Assembly: GCA_019915015.1 (NCBI GenBank)
Contig: JAHBBC010000002.1
Coordinates: 3,100,001-3,164,000, forward strand
Length of the DNA: 64,000 nt
From: Auriscalpium vulgare
Lineage: Eukaryota; Basidiomycota; Agaricomycetes; Russulales; Auriscalpiaceae
Reading direction: 5' to 3'
The position numbers and the translations under genes were made by a program. The notes under the pieces are model-generated. The model was not told the origin of the DNA. It saw only the letters and a list, made by a program, of their open reading frames with translations, and searched no databases. The first letter of the stretch is position 1. Every line of letters starts with the position of its first letter. Positions 21,886-34,454 of this stretch are shown piece by piece.

Positions 21886-23133
21886 TGACAAGCCTCGTCC
21901 CGCGCGCTGAGAGGAATTCTTAACTATCTTTTTGCAGTTTCAACCAAGTCCTTGGTCACATTACCTAGGCCTTCCCGTGCCACAATTAGAACACTCTGCC
22001 GACTCCCATGCTACTCGCACTAAGCACCCGACCGCATGCCCAGTCGCCATACGCTAGCCAGCACAACATTTCCCATGCCTGTCACGGCGCATCAGATTTG
22101 CATTAGACTTGCACAGCCTGGTGGCACAACAGCCACGCCCGGCGCTACACAGTGCTGGTGCTCCCACACCATCCGAGTACTGCCCCAGTTGCCCATTGTC
22201 CGCACCACTGTCCCGACCGCTCCAACACCCTCTGACTCAGCGCTCCCGACATGCCCGCTCCCCTCCAACACATTCTAGCATCTATCGACACATGCTACCA
22301 TCTCATATTCATGAGCGCCTTGCAATTGACTCGCAACCCAGCCACTCCACATGTTGGAAGCATTGCCTCCCGAACATTCACGATCGGAAGACGCAGCCTT
22401 GTGTCACCATTATCGGACCACCGCTATCATGCTCAATATGGCACGCCTTGTCTGATCCCATGCTCCCCGAGGCTGTTTCCCACAGTCAACAACAGAGCGG
22501 ATCATTTCCCGCGCTGTTTCCTTTGTCCTTTGACAGTGCAGATCACTCGCTCGACATCGTCCCCTGCCTCGTTCCTCGTTGTCTGACTGTCGCATGACTC
22601 CCCCGCATTGTCCGTACCATTTGATATGATGCTGCTATCTTTCCCTTTGTCTTTCTGATGTCTCTGTACTTACTTGATTGGACACGCACTGTATTTGTCA
22701 CAATATATAAATAGTTGTCGGATACTCTGTGCAATGCAAGTTACGTTCCCCCCTCATCGCTCCCAGCACATTTCATTTGTGCACTATTGTCGCCTTCGTA
22801 TCATATAGCGGTCAACACCGGTTGACTGCTCTGGCGCCTTAGCCTCAGCCATCGTCTTAGCCTTTGTTCTCGCTTCCTGTCTCATCGCTCCCATCTTGTT
22901 CCATCCTTGTTGCCTTTGCCCGAGTCATCGATTGCAGTCGCGTTGCAGTCTTCCGGCGTCGCTCGTCTTGTCACTGTCGCGCCCTCAATCGGAACGCCAT
23001 AGGTTTGATCGGAGATGGTCGTTGCTTACTCCGGGACTCCTGACGCTCGCTCGCACACACATCAACACCTCGGTAGCGCTCTAGGGATCTGGTCGACTCT
23101 GCTGTTTACTGCCCTACCTGGTGGTGTCCATCA
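21886..23133 (+). mobile_element. Probable solo LTR, about 1.25 kb
   Basis: It starts TGACAAGCCTCGTCCCGCGC and ends TGTCCATCA (TG...CA). A TATA-like ATATATAAATAG near 22702 fits a U3/R border. Most of it (21886 to about 22912) is copied at 51635-52653, and its last about 200 bp at 17787-18024. This copy has fewer CpG than the one at 51.6 kb, many CG sites there being TG or CA here. No target-site duplication was found by eye, and no internal retroelement sequence flanks it. Confidence 0.6.
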
Positions 23134-23395
23134 GCGGAACGAGGAATATCATCAGTGTGAATGCACTTGGTAGATCTTGGTCTACACACAGGGAAATATG
23201 CACTGGCTAATACATCACAAGTCCTGCAGACTCCAGTACCCTAACCATTGTGTGTGCATTTATTGTAGCTTTCTGACAATATATAATATGTGTATATTGT
23301 ATCAGGGAAAAGGCAAGAATTTGATAAAAAGAGCAAAGTGTATTGTAGGGTAAGAGGGGATAGAAGGTTGATACAGACTATCCACAGCTGTTCAA

Positions 23396-23494
23396 TGAGT
23401 ATAGCCTTCTAGTCTAGTGGTTACTGCTCTTAGACTATGTTATGTAACTCATAAACTGCATGCTGTGGGTTCAATTCCCTCTATGTGCGCATTT
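23396..23494 (+). tRNA. tRNA-like element (degenerate tRNA or SINE head)
   Basis: An A-box-like TAGTCTAGTGGTTA (23410-23423) and a B-box-like GGTTCAATTCC (23468-23478) are spaced as in an RNA polymerase III type 2 promoter, and ATTTTT follows at 23490. GAGTATA upstream can pair imperfectly with TATGTGC downstream as an acceptor stem. The region between the boxes is long and does not give a clean anticodon arm by eye, so an intron-bearing tRNA, pseudogene or SINE are all possible. Confidence 0.45.
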
Positions 23495-23538
23495 TTAATA
23501 GTAAAAATATTAGGCCCGGGTATTGTAATAGCCGGAGT

Positions 23539-23606
23539 AGAGAAAAATGACGTAGCAAACCGGATCAATTGGTAGAATGCCCTCTAAAACTACGTCATCT
23601 TTCTCT
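23539..23606. repeat. 17 bp inverted repeat, one mismatch
   Basis: AGAGAAAAATGACGTAG (23539-23555) is complementary to CTACGTCATCTTTCTCT (23590-23606) except at one base. It may be terminal inverted repeats of a very small element or a hairpin. Confidence 0.55.
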
Positions 23607-23893
23607 GCATCAACCGTGGGAACTTTCTACCAAAAATGGAAACTCTAAGGCCTCTTTTTCTGATCACAGAACAATTTGAATCATGAGCATATCAGTGTTA
23701 GTTAGCTTGCAAAACGCAAAATACTCGCAGACACGAGTGTCTTTTGGAGCGAGGATGTGGAAAAGCATTGGGCAGAAGCTGCTTAGCTAAGAATTACTGA
23801 ATTTGGCAGGTGGAACGACGCGACTTGACCGTGTGAGACCATTTCCTAAAGCGACTTTCCTGACGGGCACTTTTTGGCCTGACTGGTTGGAGA

Positions 23894-26478
23894 AAAAAAC
23901 GATTAAGAGTAATCGTAACTTCAACTTTGGATCTCGACTCCGACTTCGACTTCGCCTTCGACGCACGTATCATATTCGCCTTTCGTACCCTCCTTTGTCA
24001 TTCAACTTCAACTTTGACTCCATCCTTGACTCTATCACTTCGGCACCTCAACTCTATCACTTCGGCACTTCAACTCCATCACTTCGGCACTTTGGAACCA
24101 CGGCATTCAACTTCGACTTTGCCTACGTTGCACGACCACTCGACGCCCCGCAGATCGTAACATCCTCACACTTCCTCGTCCTTCCTAGTTTGGATCACTC
24201 CCGAACTCACTGCTATCACGCTCACCTCACGATCCCACACTACACGCCTTATATAGCACGGTGTTCGTGTGTGCCGACGCGCTAGCTTAAGCATGTAATT
24301 AGTGGAACCCCCTTTGCACAATATCGTGCAGAATAGCTCCCAGCGCTGCTGTACTCACAAGTCCCTGACAGCTTCGTGCCAATATTGACGCCATCAAGAT
24401 CCCACACCGCAGTGTGTGAGCTTCCGCTTAAGGTAGTTGTTCCTGCCGCCGTCCTTCACCGCTGTGGCGGGCGCGCGCCCGCCGGTCTCGACGACGAGCT
24501 CGCCTCCCGCCACCACCCTGCATCCCATGGCCTCAACACTCGGCAGGCTCCATTATATGCCAAACCATTGCCCAGTGGGTGGCGCGCTTCCCGTGCGCCG
24601 CTTCTCCTTTGCCTCCTGCGGATGCCGACAATAACCGCAATGGTGAGCTCAACCACTGCTTCGTTAGGCGTCGCACAGGCCTCATATTTGGTGCAGTGTA
24701 GCCTATATATGTTCTTAAGCCGACAGTGAATGCGCTTTGAGCGCGCCGTCACCCGGACTGGCCCGCCGACGCTGCCGACGCCGACGCCGACGAGCCCGCC
24801 CTGCCCTCAGTACACAACCCATACCCTTGGGATTTTTCAGGCCGCATCATGTGCTCCATACATGGTGGTTTGTGGATGCGCATTCTGTGCGCCTCCAGTT
24901 GAGCTCGTCCGGTGATGCCATCAATGTCGCACACGACGAGCTCATATAATTCCTCCAGTTCGGCTGTTATTGCCGTCATATTACATTTGTATACACAGCG
25001 AGCTGCTATGAAGTGGATTCCGTGGCGCGATCCAGTCTACTTGCCTACGATCGAGCTCATTGTCACGACTGGCGCCGTCACCGATGACGCCGACGAGCTC
25101 GATTGGTCCTTCCGATCTTCACAAATCTTGGTGATCCTTCTTTCTTTTGAAGCAATCAATGGCTCTTAATTACTTCGCAATTATCTGTCAAGGGACCGAC
25201 CCATGCCAACCTTGACAGCCACGGCAGTATCAATGCCTTCACACTAGCAACATGATGTACTATGTACTTTGTAAACCAGCCCGGACTTCAATGAAAAATC
25301 CTCGCAATATGTATCACTGCACCTAGTAACGATACCAATCAAAATCACTTGGTTTGAAGATGCTTTCTGGTTGGGAGCTTGCTTGTTGGCGTTGTCGGCG
25401 ACGGTAGCGGCGAGTCACTGAGCCCGATCATGAGAATATATGGCAGATCAGGCCATGGGATTGAGTGTGTAGTAGCGTGAAGTACATGCGAGTGAAGTAT
25501 AGCCGTCCTAATCGCAGAACCTGAGGAGTTATACAAGCCCGTTGTGTGCGACGTTGACGGCATCACCGGACGAGCTCAACTGGAGGCGCACAGAATGCAC
25601 GTCCACAAACCACCATGTATGAAGCACATGATGCGGCCTGAAAAATCCCAAGGGTATGGGTTGTGTACTGAGGGCAGGGCGGGCTCGTCGGCGTCGGCGG
25701 GCCAGTCCGGGTGACGGCGCGCTCAAAGCGCATTCACTGTCGGCTTAAGAACATATATAGGCTACACTGCACCAAATATGAGGCCTGTGCGACGCCTAAC
25801 GAAGCAGTGGTTGAGCTCACCATTGCGGTTATTGTCGGCATCCGCAGGAGGCAAAGGAGAAGCGGCGCACGGGAAGCGCGCCACCCACTGGGCAATGGTT
25901 TGGCATATAATGGAGCCTGCCGAGTGTTGAGGCCATGGGATGCAGGGTGGTGGCGGGAGGCGAGCTCGTCGTCGAGACCGGCGGGCGCGCGCCCGCCACA
26001 GCGGTGAAGGACGGCGGCAGGAACAACTACCTTAAGCGGAAGCTCACACACTGCGGTGTGGGATCTTGATGGCATCAATATTGGCATGAAGCTGTCAGGG
26101 ACTTGTGAGTACAGCAGCGCTGGGAGCTATTCTGCACGATATTGTGCAAAGGGGGTTCCACTAATTACATGCTTAAGCTAGCGCGTCGGCACGCACGAAC
26201 ACCGTGCTATATAAGGCGTGTAGTGTGGGATCGTGAGGTGATCACGCTACGACCACCCCATTTCCACTTTGGAGATGCTCCCGGAGACTTCGGGACCACT
26301 GACAACTCACCCCTCACACAACGGTACCGTGCACTGCGCTCTAGGGATAGGTATACAAGACATTACCGCCCTACTACCGGCTGGTACCCATCACAGGAGA
26401 TCACAGTGTCGCATAGGAGTGTTCCGACCCCGTGATTGGTTGCTCCGAATGCTTTACGATTACTCTTAATCGTTTTTT
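23894..26478. mobile_element. Foldback element with 25 bp perfect ends and about 700-900 bp inverted arms
   Basis: AAAAAACGATTAAGAGTAAT plus CGTAA (23894-23918) is exactly inverted at 26454-26478. Inside, about 24212-25090 is an inverted copy of about 25365-26250. The stretch around 24290-24960 against 25530-26180 is nearly identical, so the inversion is recent. Towards the centre the two copies diverge, yet both keep a similar small peptide reading outward to inward (24912-25169 plus, 25566-25345 minus; shared SHTT..YNSS and IPW). No transposase was recognised. CTTCGGCAC-type tandem motifs lie at about 24050-24100. The right end overlaps the last codons of the neighbouring NLR gene. Confidence 0.75.
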
Positions 26479-29400
26479 GGCCAGACTTCAATCATAAAAT
26501 GGCTATCACGCCTGCTCCTAAAGCAGTGAATCCAATCTCTTCCATGAAGAAAATTTTGTAGGTCCAAGATAGTCTCCTGTGCTGACCCCCTGATCCACAC
26601 ATTGCTTGGCCTATGGAGACCATGTCTGTGTATAGGAGGAATCCATAAGAGCAGGCAAGATGGTCCGCAGTTCATCCAGCCATGTTCATCAATAATAGAT
26701 TGATCTGTAAAACCAGTGCAATTCTCCCTCTGTCCCTGAGGTACAATCTTGGAAAGGAACTCTCTTTTTATTTTCCTGACAGGACCAATGATGTCAGATG
26801 ACACCGAGACAATGCTCTGGTCCTCAGGGAAGAATGAAAAAGAGTTGACATCATATGTGTGCCCCTCAAATGGCCCTGCAACCGTGGCCCCTGTGGTTGC
26901 ATCCCAGACCCGCACAGTACTGTCAAATGACCCTGAGGCAATGCTCTGGCCATCTGGAGAGAATGCAACAGAGGTGACCCAGTCTGTGTGCCCCTTAAAT
27001 GGCCCTGCAACCGTGGCCCCTGTGGTTGCATCCCAGACCCGCACAGTCATGTCCTTTGACCCTGAGGCAATGCTCTGGCCATCTGGTGAGAATGCAACAG
27101 AGGTGACATCATATGTGTGCCCCTCAAATGGCCCTGCAACCATGGCCCCTGTACATGCATCCCAGACCCGCACAGTCATGTCCTTTGACCCTGAGGCAAT
27201 GCTCTGGCCATCTGGTGAGAATGCAACAGAGGTGACATCATTTGTGTGCCCCTCAAATGGCCCTGCAACCATGGCCCCTGTGGTTGCATCCCAGACCCGC
27301 ACAGTACTGTCAAATGACCCTGAGGCAATGCTCTGGCCATCTGGTGAGAATGCAACAGAGGTGACATCATTTGTGTGCCCCTCAAATGGCCCTGCAACCA
27401 TGGCCCCTGTGGTTGCATCCCAGACCCGCACAGTCTTGTCATCTGACCCTGAGGCAAGGCTCTGGCCATCTGGTGAGAATGCAACAGAGGTGACCCAGTC
27501 TGTGTGCCCCTTAAATGGCCCTGCAACCGTGGCCCCTGTGGTTGCATCCCAGACCCGCACAGTACCGTCAAATGACCCTGAGGCAATGCTCTGGCCATCT
27601 GGTGAGAATGCAACAGAGGCGACATCATTTGTGTGCCCCTCAAATGGCCCTGCAACCATGGCCCCTGTGGTTGCATCCCAGACCCGCACAGTACTGTCAA
27701 ATGACCCTGAGGCAATGCTCTGGCCATCTGGTGAGAATGCAACAGAGGTGACATCATTTGTGTGCCCCTCAAATGGCCCTGCAACCATGGCCCCTGTGGT
27801 TGCATCCCAGACCCGCACAGTACTGTCAAATGACCCTGAGGCAATGCTCTGGCCATCTGGTGAGAATGCAACAGAGGTGACATCATTTGTGTGCCCCTCA
27901 AATGGCCCTGCAACCATGGCCCCTGTGGTTGCATCCCAGACCCGCACAGTCCTGTCATCTGACCCTGAAGCAATGCTCTGGCCATCTGGAGAGAATGCAA
28001 CAGAGGTGACCCAGTCTGTGTGCCCCTTAAATGGCCCTGCAACCGTGGCCCCTGTGGTTGCATCCCAGACCCGCACAGTCATATCCTTTGACCCTGAGGC
28101 AATGCTCTGGCCATCTGGTGAGAATGCAACAGAGGTGACATCATTTGTGTGCCCCTCAAATGGCCCTGCAACCATGGCCCCTGTACATGCATCCCAGACC
28201 CGCACAGTCATGTCCTTTGACCCTGAGGCAATGCTCTGGCCATCTGGTGAGAATGCAACAGAGGTGACATCATTTGTGTGCCCCTCAAATGGCCCTGCAA
28301 CCATGGCCCCTGTACATGCATCCCAGACCCGCACAGTCATGTCCTTTGACCCTGAGGCAATGCTCTGGCCATCTGGTGAGAATGCAACAGAGGTGACATC
28401 ATTTGTGTGCCCCTCAAATGGCCCTGCAACCATGGCCCCTGTACATGCATCCCAGACCCGCACAGTCTTGTCATCTGACCCTGAGGCAAGGCTCTGGCCA
28501 TCTGGTGAGAATGCAACAGAGGTGACCCAGTCTGTGTGCCCCTTAAATGGCCCTGCAACCGTGGCCCCTGTGGTTGCATCCAAGACCCGCACAGTACCGT
28601 TAAATGACCCTGAGGCAATGCTCTGGCCATCTGGTGAGAATGCAACAGAGGCGACATCATTTGTGTGCCCCTCAAATGGCCCTGCAACCATGGCCCCTGT
28701 GGTTGCATCCCAGACCCGCACAGTCATGTCAAATGACCCTGAGGCAATGCTCTGGCCATCTGGTGAGAATGCAACAGAGGTGACAAGTTTTGTGTGCCCC
28801 TCAAATGGCCCTGCAACCATGGCCCCTGTGGTTGCATCCCAGACCCGCACAGTACTGTCAAATGACCCTGAGGCAATGCTCTGGCCATCTGGTGAGAATG
28901 CAACAGAGGTGACATCATTTGTGTGCCCCTCAAATGGCCCTGCAACCATGGCCCCTGTGGTTGCATCCCAGACCCGCACAGTCTTGTCATCTGACCCTGA
29001 GGCAAGGCTCTGGCCATCTGGTGAGAATGCAACAGAGGTGACCCAGTCTGTGTGCCCCTTAAATGGCCCTGCAACCGTGGCCCCTGTGGTTGCATTCCAG
29101 ACCCGCACAGTCCTGTCATCTGACCCTGAGGCAATGCTCTGGCCATCTGGTGAGAATGCAACAGAGGTGACAAGTTTTGTGTGCCCCTCAAATGGCCCTG
29201 CAACCATGGCCCCTGTGGTTGCATCCCAGACCCGCACAGTCCTGTCATTTGACCCTGAGGCAAGGCTCTGGCCATCTGGAGAGAATGCAACAGAGGTGAC
29301 CCAGTCTGTGTGCCCCTTAAATGGCCCTGCAACCGTGGCCCCTGTGGTTGCATTCCAGACCCGCACAGTCCTGTCATTTGACCCTGAGGCAAGGCTCTGG

Positions 29401-32400
29401 CCATCTGGAGAGAATGCAACAGAGGTGACCTGGTCTGTGTGCCCCTTAAATGGCCCTGCAACCATGGCCCCTGTGGTTACGTTCCAGACCTGCACAGTCC
29501 TCCAACCTGACCCAGCAATGCTCTGGCCGTCCGGTGAGATTGTGATTGAGCTAACATGGCTCCCAACCTGAATGCTTATCTGTAATGCTGGCCAGCTTTC
29601 AAGCTGACCTTTCCGAAAATCAATTGTCTTTGGAAACTGAGTCTTGTGCCATTTGAATATCGGTGAATATTTTGGTGCAAATGGAAGTGCAGACAGATAT
29701 ATATGAGGTGCACTGTGTGAGATTGCTCCCCCAAAGTATTGCACAAATGCTGTCATATCATTCACCAATGTATTTAATTCATTCACTATCACCAATCTAT
29801 TTTGCAACTGGATGGGACACCTGTCAGTACTATACCAGTATATATATATTATGAAAAACATACTTCAGGAGCAAGCCACAACTTTACAGAAGCCAATAAT
29901 TGACCCCCAATATGTACTTTTCCGATCAGGCTGAGGACTTCTAGCCAGAAGAGGAATTTAGTCTTAATGAACAATTTAATATCTTTGCATAGTGGTTCCT
30001 CAAATGCACTATATTTCAGATGTGTACTCCAATAACAACATGCATAGGACAGATACAAAGGAATATTTTTTTCTATCCGTGCCTGAAGATCAGGTACATC
30101 TTTATTGGCAACATGAGATGTTGCAAGGTGACATATATTGAATTTAAGCTCAGCTTGCATGACTCTTAAACAGCAATATGCCATATCGGAATGTGCCTTT
30201 GCTATATCTACATAATATGCCCCACTTCTCTTATCAAGAACAAAGTCTCGAAATGATGTGTGCAGTGGTGTGATTGGCTTTGATTCAGATCTGACATTGC
30301 TTAGAAGTGACCCAAGAGGGCTAACAACTGATTTAACAGATTGTTGAGCATTCTGACCTTTGGGCTCAATATATTGGTGCAAGGCACTAAAAGATGAAAT
30401 AGACAATGGTTTAAGTGCAGCAAATAGCTGACCCATTACAATTTGGAAGCGAGGATGACCACGGGGGTTGCTAAAATATCTTTTCAAAACTAAGGCATAT
30501 AAATGATCAAGAGGGTTGAACTCTTGATTGGAAGATGGGCTTAACAGATCTTCTATATAATCCTCTGCAGTTTGCCCAGCTCCTGGCTCGCAGATGTACT
30601 GACAGGCAACTGCTGCCCACTGAAATAGCCCTTCAGCCTTGTGTGTCAGCTGATTAACCTTATCTGCCAGCTCATCAATGACTTCAGATACATCTGAAAG
30701 TTGCTGAGATATGTAGTGATGAATATCACTGTTTGTATTAACAGACAGTGTAGGGTCATCCATATAGCAGATTTTAACTGACAATGCTTCCATAGAAGAT
30801 GTTCTGAAAGCCTTTTCAATATCTTCCTCAGTTCTGGAGGTAATAAGAATTCTAATATTTCCTGGCAACTTGCTTATGTTCTGTGCCAAAAAGGTATGCA
30901 ACCCATCTCTGCCCCTTGCATCATCACTTTCATCCAATGCATCAATGACAACTACTATTGGTGCATTGAAGAATTGAAGACTGTTTAATGGTTGTTGCAG
31001 AAGGTATCTGAAATGAGCGCTGTAGTCTTTTGTGCCTAGCCACTTGGATGTTTGATTTTCAATACTCTTTCCCAACTCAGATTTAAATGAAGGATATTTC
31101 TCAGCAATATTATATGCCAGTGTTGAGAAAAAAGTTTGTGATGAATCTTGTGATGCATCTCTTACAAAGACAAATGATGAACTAAGCTGTCCCCTCTTGT
31201 CAAATTGGTTCATAATCTCATGGGCAATAGATGATTTTCCTGTGCCTGCCTGTCCAAGCAATAGAAATGCACGAGATGATTTAGGATTATTTATCCAAGC
31301 AATAATAGCATTTAGGAAATCTGTGCGTGTCCCAGGAAGGCAGCCATTATTTTTAGACAGAGAAGAAGAGCCTGTCTTATATTGGCGCAAAATTTCCTTG
31401 ATATTTCTATCCAAGTCTGCATCATAATGTTAGCTAGTCCTTCACTATATTCAAAATCACTTACCTTGCTTCTCCATCATTGACTTCAACTGGTCAAACA
31501 ATTCTTCTATCAGAGCAATTGCTTGCTGAGCATTGCTTTGAATCTCAAGAGTAGTAAGATTCCAAAAGTTATCTGTCAAATTGCCCAGAGTCTTATTATA
31601 CTTTGCAATTTCCATGTCTGTAGCACTTGAAACATTTTTCAAGGCACGCTTCCCTAGAGGTAGCAGTTGGATACAGATATAACACAATGAGTAATGATAA
31701 ACTCACAGATTCCTTGATTAGCTGCATACTCTTGGATGAATTTTCCACAAGACTCCATCAGCCTAAATACAGAAACTAGTTTCTTGGCCTGCTCTGATTC
31801 AGGATTGAGCATGATCTTCTCTGCCTGCTTGAGAATCTCTAATGTACTCTGCATGGTGCACAGTAGGGTCTGAATATTTTGATCACGTTTCACCTGATCC
31901 AAAAAGGTCTATACAGTACAGCACATAATAAGTATTGATATGAACAAGAATTGGCCAGGAATCACCAAACCCACCTTTGGGATGACTGCCAACAAAGTCC
32001 ATGCTGACTTCACATATGGGTGAATCTGAAAACAATTTTAGAAGATATCAGAGTAAACACAGCTCTGAGACATACCTCTGCAATTTTGTCCACAAGCTCC
32101 ATAGCCCACTGGATTTTGTCCAGAGTGTCCTTCCAGGTGTCATATAGATCTGCCACTTTACCGACATCATCTGGGGCATTGTGAATAGCCTCTATTATCA
32201 TTGCAGCTTGCTCAGATGGGCCGTGCATGTCATCCAGATCTTGCTTAGCACTTCTCAAGGCACTCCCTGCAGTCAAAGTATTGGGAGCCAGAGGAAGGCT
32301 CATCAAGAGTGAGAGCTTAGCCACGTCATGCTCATCAAGATTAAAGTCAGTATCTATCGTTGGCCATATAAGGAGCAGAATGGTTGGTAGCTATATGAAT

Positions 32401-32862
32401 TTACGCACCGTGTCCAATATATGAGCGTATCATATCCAGCGAGAGTGTAAGTGTTGCCATCAGACTGTCCTTGAGAAATCTTCGACGAGCAAATACACGC
32501 AGTGTCAGGTTCGATGTAGAATCGACAGCACTACAGAGGCTTTTTAATACCCAGTGAATTCTCGAGGGTAATGCCACTCACAACCCGTCCAGTGTTTCAT
32601 TCCAAGTCACGTACTGCCCATTTGTCCGAGCCGTCTTCGTCTTCTTTTCTACCCCATTGCTTATGGTCACAAAGAATTTCCTGTCCTCACCACTGAACAT
32701 GGTCTTGATGCGCGGAAGCCCGCGCGCTCGGAGCACTATGTCAAACACTGAGTGAAGATAGACGATAGCGAGCACACTGATACGTACCCTTCACGCTCAA
32801 ATTGTCGATCTGGCGCTGGACCATCCCTCCCTGCGCGTCGCCGATCAGGCCTCTATCGCAGG
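26466..32862 (-). CDS. NLR-type receptor: C2-like, helical region, NACHT, about 21 WD40 repeats
   Basis: Exons by eye (minus): 32862-32788, 32747-32582, 32530-32409, 32353-32076, 32025-31975, 31908-31707, 31654-31465, 31416-29864, 29807-26466; earlier 5' exons are uncertain. About 1,990 aa are covered. The C2-like exons hold LRARGLPRIK, NGQYVTWNETL and LTLRVFARR. A helical region (IHPYVKSAWTLLAVIPK) follows. NACHT: Walker A GQAGTGKS near 31250-31225, Walker B VVVIDALDE near 30950. The last exon has about 21 near-identical 43-residue WD40 repeats and a conserved tail (GFTDQSIIDEHGW, LHRPSNVW, HGRDWI). In fungi such STAND NTPases act in non-self recognition and incompatibility; here that is inferred. 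The gene looks intact. Its last codons and TAA lie in the end of a foldback element. Confidence 0.85.
26775..29560. repeat. 129 bp coding tandem repeat array (WD40 of the minus-strand NLR)
   Basis: About 21 units of 129 bp differ mainly at a few codons: the two residues after GHT (DW, ND, KL, YD, DQ), those around GS-x-D-x-TV, and A-M/T-V. A DW-type unit recurs every fourth repeat in the long middle part (repeats 5, 9, 13, 17, 21), showing a higher-order block of about 516 bp. The complementary strand is open throughout (26749-29571) because of the repeat composition. Confidence 0.9.
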
Positions 32863-34449
32863 CTGAATCAAACTCGAGTCGTAGAGATACGAGAGATCTC
32901 ACGTACCTTGCGCCCGATGTCTGTGGATCGGGTGGATCAGGCCTGCAGATGTGCAGTCTGGTCAGCCGGCGATCAAGCGTTACGAACATGCGGACTGGCA
33001 CACATACGATGTATTGGCCGTTTGGCCGTGGTTTGTATCTTGTACAGAGGTCATACTTGCTGAGCAGGTAGCTTGTAGAGTTATCCTGGAGAGTGCCTTG
33101 CGCTTGAGGATGTAGTTACGAGTAAGAGCAACACGTACGTGGGATCCAAAGGCCGTGCGCGCGGCAAGGCAAAGTCCCGCGCATGGCACTTCATTGTATG
33201 CACTACCTACTCGCTCGACGCCCTGACAGTCACGACACACCAACGTCCATCAATCCTCCTAGTCAGCCAGTCAATGTCAATCATGAATGGCCAACGCAAA
33301 GTCACCCAAGCAGCGCCCCCGCCAGGCGTGTCAACACGAGTCGACGATCGAGCCCTCCAGGACATGAGGCTATCACGTTCGCATGTGGCAGGCCCGTAGC
33401 TTGTCACCGGTCACCGACGGGAAGCTTGCAGAAATTCTAGCATTGAGGTGGAGGTGCGTGTTTGTAGCCGCTGCACGCGCTGACGCTGACGCCGTTGTCG
33501 AGCAGCTCTATGGCGCCGGTTGTCATTCACCCTGCCCGCCTCTATTCTACCCATCTCGTCATTCCAACCGTCGGCACGTTCCTCCATCGTATCTTTCCCC
33601 CTATATGCTCCATTTGCAACCTCTTTCCGACCAACATTCTACCAACGCATTGGTTAGGCCCGCGATCGTATCCTCGCAATAGTCGAAATGCCGCGAAACC
33701 GGCGCCTCTAGTTTTGGCCGACTGCCAAAGGAGTGCGAGGAAGCTCTTCCCAGAACCGGGTGCGTCGAAGAGGAAGCAGGAGGCATGCAAGCGGAGGTCG
33801 TAGACGATGTTGTGAAGTTCGTTGGTTTGGACAACAGCCTAAGGATCAGGTAAGTTGTCAGACCGTTGGATGCTGCGCACTGACCTTCTCCCATAGTTGC
33901 TGCTATTGCCGACAGTGTGCAGTACGAAACTTCGCTGCTTGACGCATTCACCTCCACAACCACCACGGATCGCTAGCACGCTGGCCGTCGATGCTCGACC
34001 GCTTCGTTTGGTGCGTGTCATACCAGCATGCGCTCACGCGCGCACTCCTAGCTCACGCGTATGTCCTGCAGGGCAGGACGCCCCCGCGCAAGCACAGCAT
34101 CGACTTCCACACGGAACGTCGACGCATCTCCAGAACCGCGCACTGGGGCCGTCGCCAAGAAGCTCCACGATACCGGAGCATGAACAAACATGCTTGCTGC
34201 GCGCTCATCCACCCCGGCGATGGATATCGTGGGGCTGCCTCCCTTCTCGCAATGCACACAGGCTCGGTGGCCGCAAAGGGCGTGGGCAAATGGACGCCTC
34301 CCTCAAGCTAGCTCAGTGACACACGATTCAGCGACGCCCCCATTGGAGCCCACATTCGCGGGCTGGCCGTCGGTACACAACTCAAGGTGTCAGTCCGCAT
34401 AGCTAAGGACTGTATATTGACTACTACTGTACATGTGGCGGCGGTACTA
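32863..34449. other. GC-rich 5' side of the NLR with possible further N-terminal exons
   Basis: The NLR upstream exons are probably here, but no frame chain could be fixed. A minus-strand RPNGQYIV segment near 33015 resembles NGQYVTW in the C2-like exon and might be a second C2-like module. A plus-strand stretch around 33780-33860 (MQAEVVDDVVKFVGLDNSL) and another to about 33990 (VAAIADSVQYETSLLDAF) also read well, but the splice between them does not keep frame. The region matches the composition of the array beyond the copia element. Confidence 0.35.
33542..33850 (-). pseudogene. P-loop fragment, possibly a Pif1/Helitron-type helicase relic
   Basis: The minus-strand frame reads QTNELHNIVYDLRL, then CFLFDAPGSGKSFLALL, with a good Walker A (APGSGKS). 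It resembles the start of Pif1-like helicases (NE..R..Y, then F.DGPGGTGKTFL). The frame ends at a stop at 33542 without other helicase motifs. It is a fragment only; the family call is tentative. Confidence 0.35.
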
Positions 34450-34454
34450 CGATA
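34450..34454. repeat. Target-site duplication CGATA (left)
   Basis: CGATA directly precedes the copia 5' LTR and recurs directly after the 3' LTR at 39064-39068. A 5 bp duplication is usual for Ty1/copia integrases. Confidence 0.9.

Noticed and set aside
26142..26435. Plus ORF at the right arm of the foldback element
   Set aside because: It lies in arm sequence and the subterminal region with no counterpart kept in the left arm.
26749..29571. 940-codon plus-strand ORF opposite the WD40 exon
   Set aside because: It is the complement of a 129 bp coding repeat. It has the same period, no own start context and no domain, while the minus frame is a clear WD40 protein.
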